Shown here piece after piece: positions 5,886 through 7,039 of a stretch of DNA of 7,039 nt. The DNA is from Acidimicrobiia bacterium (GTDB lineage: Bacteria > Actinomycetota > Acidimicrobiia > Acidimicrobiales > Hopanoidiivorantaceae). The notes below the pieces were generated by a model. It had not been told where the DNA came from. It saw nothing but the letters and a program-made list of their open reading frames with translations, and searched no databases. Both the position numbers and the translations under genes were made by a program. Each line of letters opens with the position of its first letter. Position 1 is the first letter of the stretch. The stretch covers positions 1-7,039 of the forward strand of contig JAHRAM010000007.1 of assembly GCA_020027305.1 (NCBI GenBank), read 5' to 3'.

Positions 5886-6941
5886 CTATCTAATGATTCC
5901 GCTCTTTTCAATTAGGGCAAGGGTTTCTCCTAGGGCTTCGCCTAGGCGATTTAAATCGGCAAGGAGGTTACGGTCTGCAAATGCATGTAGAGTGGGAACC
6001 CCCTCTGGGCTATCAATGTTTGGTAGAAGTGAATACTCTCTAGTTTCTTGCACGAATGTATTTTGAGAGTTTTCGTTTAGAAGGAATTCAAGGAGCTTTT
6101 CAGAATCTGATTTATTGCTCGATTCTTTAATAATCGCGCCAGCGGTAACAATAAGCAATGCCCCTATGTCTTCTGGAGGAAAGAAATAATTTTTAGCTGG
6201 GGCATTTGGGTCTTCTGCCTTTTGGCGAAGTAGGTAATAGTGATTTACAAGCCCCATATCAACTTCACCAGCAATAACAGCACTTACGATGGCTGAATTT
6301 TTAGCGTAGTTAGGCGATTGATTGTTAGCCATTGCTTGTAGCCACTGTTCAGTAGCATCGTCTCCTCGTGCAAGACGCATAGCAGTGATGAAGTCTTGGA
6401 AAGAGCCATTTCTTGGGGCAATAGCTACGCGTCCTCTATATTTTGAGTCGGTCAGGTCGTCAATTGAGTTTGGCAGATCTGAAATTGGCACATTTGTGTT
6501 ATATACAAGCACTCTTTCTCTCCCAGTTAGTCCAACCCATTTTGAATTGGATGAGCGAAAATTTTCACGAACCTTGTTTGCGATAGAAGAAGGAAGATTA
6601 GCAAGCCTATTTTTTGATTCTAAGAAGCCAAGTGCCCCTGGACTTTGTGAAATAAATATATCGGCAGGTGATTTGCTACCCTCTTCATTAATTAACAAAG
6701 CTAAGTCAGCAGAGCTACCATATCGAACATTTACCTTTATGCCAGACTCAGACTCAAAGGTATTAATGAGTGGCTGTATGAGGCTTTCACTTCTTCCTGA
6801 ATAAAGGGTGATAGTTCCAGATCCTTCTGAGTTGCTGTGGCTACAAGATGCAAGTGCTAGCGCCACAACAGTTATTCCAGTAATCGCTACAATACATGAT
6901 TTGAAAATTTGGCGTTTTGTCTTTGTGGTTTTTGCTTTCAT
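5886..6941 (-). CDS. Iron(III)-type ABC transporter substrate-binding lipoprotein (FbpA/FutA-like)
   Basis: The 351-residue precursor has a basic N-terminus (MKAKTTKTKR), a hydrophobic signal segment (about 16-31) and a lipobox LASC with the lipidated Cys at residue 33, so it should be anchored outside the membrane. The mature protein starts its fold with GTITLYSGRSESLIQPLI (42-59), the usual ITVYxGR strand of the FbpA/FutA/AfuA ferric-binding class. It also carries the double tyrosine of these proteins in GLVNHYYLLR (His234, Tyr235, Tyr236); Tyr47 is another plausible ligand. Other family signs are SPADIFISQSPGAL (91-104) and KYRGRVAIAPRNGSF (168-181). It would deliver ferric iron to the permease and ATPase encoded just downstream. 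The ATG at 6941 gives a normal lipoprotein signal; only a weak purine stretch (GAAGAG) close to the ATG precedes it. The class also binds other oxyanion- or metal-complexed ligands, so iron is likely rather than proved. Confidence 0.92.
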   Translation of the reverse strand: MKAKTTKTKRQIFKSCIVAITGITVVALALASCSHSNSEGSGTITLYSGRSESLIQPLINTFESESGIKVNVRYGSSADLALLINEEGSKSPADIFISQSPGALGFLESKNRLANLPSSIANKVRENFRSSNSKWVGLTGRERVLVYNTNVPISDLPNSIDDLTDSKYRGRVAIAPRNGSFQDFITAMRLARGDDATEQWLQAMANNQSPNYAKNSAIVSAVIAGEVDMGLVNHYYLLRQKAEDPNAPAKNYFFPPEDIGALLIVTAGAIIKESSNKSDSEKLLEFLLNENSQNTFVQETREYSLLPNIDSPEGVPTLHAFADRNLLADLNRLGEALGETLALIEKSGIIR

Positions 6942-6970
6942 TTCTCTTCGGCTTTTTTGTATTTTTGTTT

Positions 6971-7016
6971 TATGTTAAACACCCTCAATATTATATGTTA
7001 AGCATACTTAATATTA
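6971..7016. repeat. Two tandem 23-bp direct repeats in the iron-operon promoter region
   Basis: The unit at 6971-6993 and the unit at 6994-7016 are adjacent and match at 19 of 23 positions. Both begin TATGTTAA and end AATATTA; they differ at unit positions 9, 12, 13 and 16. The 23-bp period is close to two helical turns, so a regulator could bind both copies on one face of the DNA. The second copy holds the perfect palindrome and the probable -10 element; the first lies in the transcribed leader. Confidence 0.7.
6998..7011. promoter_or_regulatory. Candidate operator: palindrome over the -10 element
   Basis: TTAAG (6998-7002) and CTTAA (7007-7011) form a perfect inverted repeat around CATA. 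On the - strand the centre of this palindrome includes the TATGCT taken as the -10 box, so a bound repressor would block polymerase. The site does not closely match the DtxR/IdeR or Fur consensus that I recall, so the regulator is unnamed. Confidence 0.45.
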
Positions 7017-7029
7017 TATAGAAAGTCAA
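7001..7029 (-). promoter_or_regulatory. Candidate promoter of the iron-uptake operon
   Basis: Read on the - strand, TTGACT (7029-7024) is followed after 17 bp by TATGCT (7006-7001). These match the sigma-70 -35 box at 5 of 6 positions and the -10 box at 4 of 6, with ideal spacing. Transcription would start near 6994, leaving a leader of about 50 nt before the ATG at 6941. No better pair was seen between 6942 and the window end, though a promoter outside the window cannot be excluded. Confidence 0.5.
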
Positions 7030-7039
7030 ATTAATAAGT

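Noticed and set aside
6322..6804. 160-codon open frame on the + strand inside the binding-protein gene
   Set aside because: It is antisense to a clear FbpA/FutA-like gene, and its translation shows no family motif.
7001..7039. Third copy of the 23-bp repeat at 7017-7039
   Set aside because: Only about 13 of 23 positions match and the central palindrome is absent, so it is not distinguishable from AT-rich background.

Overview
The window looks like chromosome from a low-G+C actinobacterium. The + strand begins inside the 3' part of a gyrA gene, followed by a DUF3566 two-helix membrane protein gene and a tRNA-Ile(GAT). This gyrA / DUF3566 / tRNA-Ile order is a well-known actinobacterial neighbourhood. 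By eye the DNA is AT-rich (about 40-45% G+C), which is low for Actinobacteria and suggests a streamlined, possibly aquatic lineage such as the marine Acidimicrobiia. That placement is inference; no taxonomic search was run.

Layout. Positions 1-791 encode the C-terminal beta-pinwheel and acidic tail of GyrA (5' end outside the window). Positions 869-1414 encode the DUF3566 protein, 1560-1634 is tRNA-Ile(GAT), and 1809-1958 is a 49-residue one-helix protein with a TTG start in the slot where other Actinobacteria carry the DLW-39 peptide. Positions 1983-2903 encode an NAD(P)-binding Rossmann-fold protein of unassigned substrate. The window then switches to the - strand. Reading right to left, a promoter region with 23-bp tandem repeats and a palindrome (about 6971-7029) precedes a substrate-binding lipoprotein (6941-5886), an ABC ATPase with a C-terminal TOBE-like region (5830-4634) and a fused double permease (4568-2940). 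The two gene groups converge, with only 36 bp between the stops at 2903 and 2940.

How the genes work together. The three minus-strand genes make a complete ferric-iron-type (Fbp/Fut/Afu class) importer: a lipid-anchored binding protein with a tyrosine pair, one ATPase and one twelve-helix-type permease. The order is A-C-B rather than the textbook A-B-C. A perfect 14-bp palindrome lies on the likely -10 element of this operon, which suggests repression by a metal-responsive regulator, although the site does not closely match the Fur or DtxR/IdeR consensus. The plus-strand genes are housekeeping genes (gyrase, tRNA) plus conserved accessory membrane and redox proteins.

I found no CRISPR array, insertion sequence, phage gene or rRNA. 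I do not see a wholly new multi-gene system. The most interesting signals are the tandem-repeat operator/promoter of the iron operon, the duplicated N-terminal hexapeptide of the permease that differs only at synonymous sites, the small TTG-started protein behind the tRNA, and the orphan Rossmann protein.
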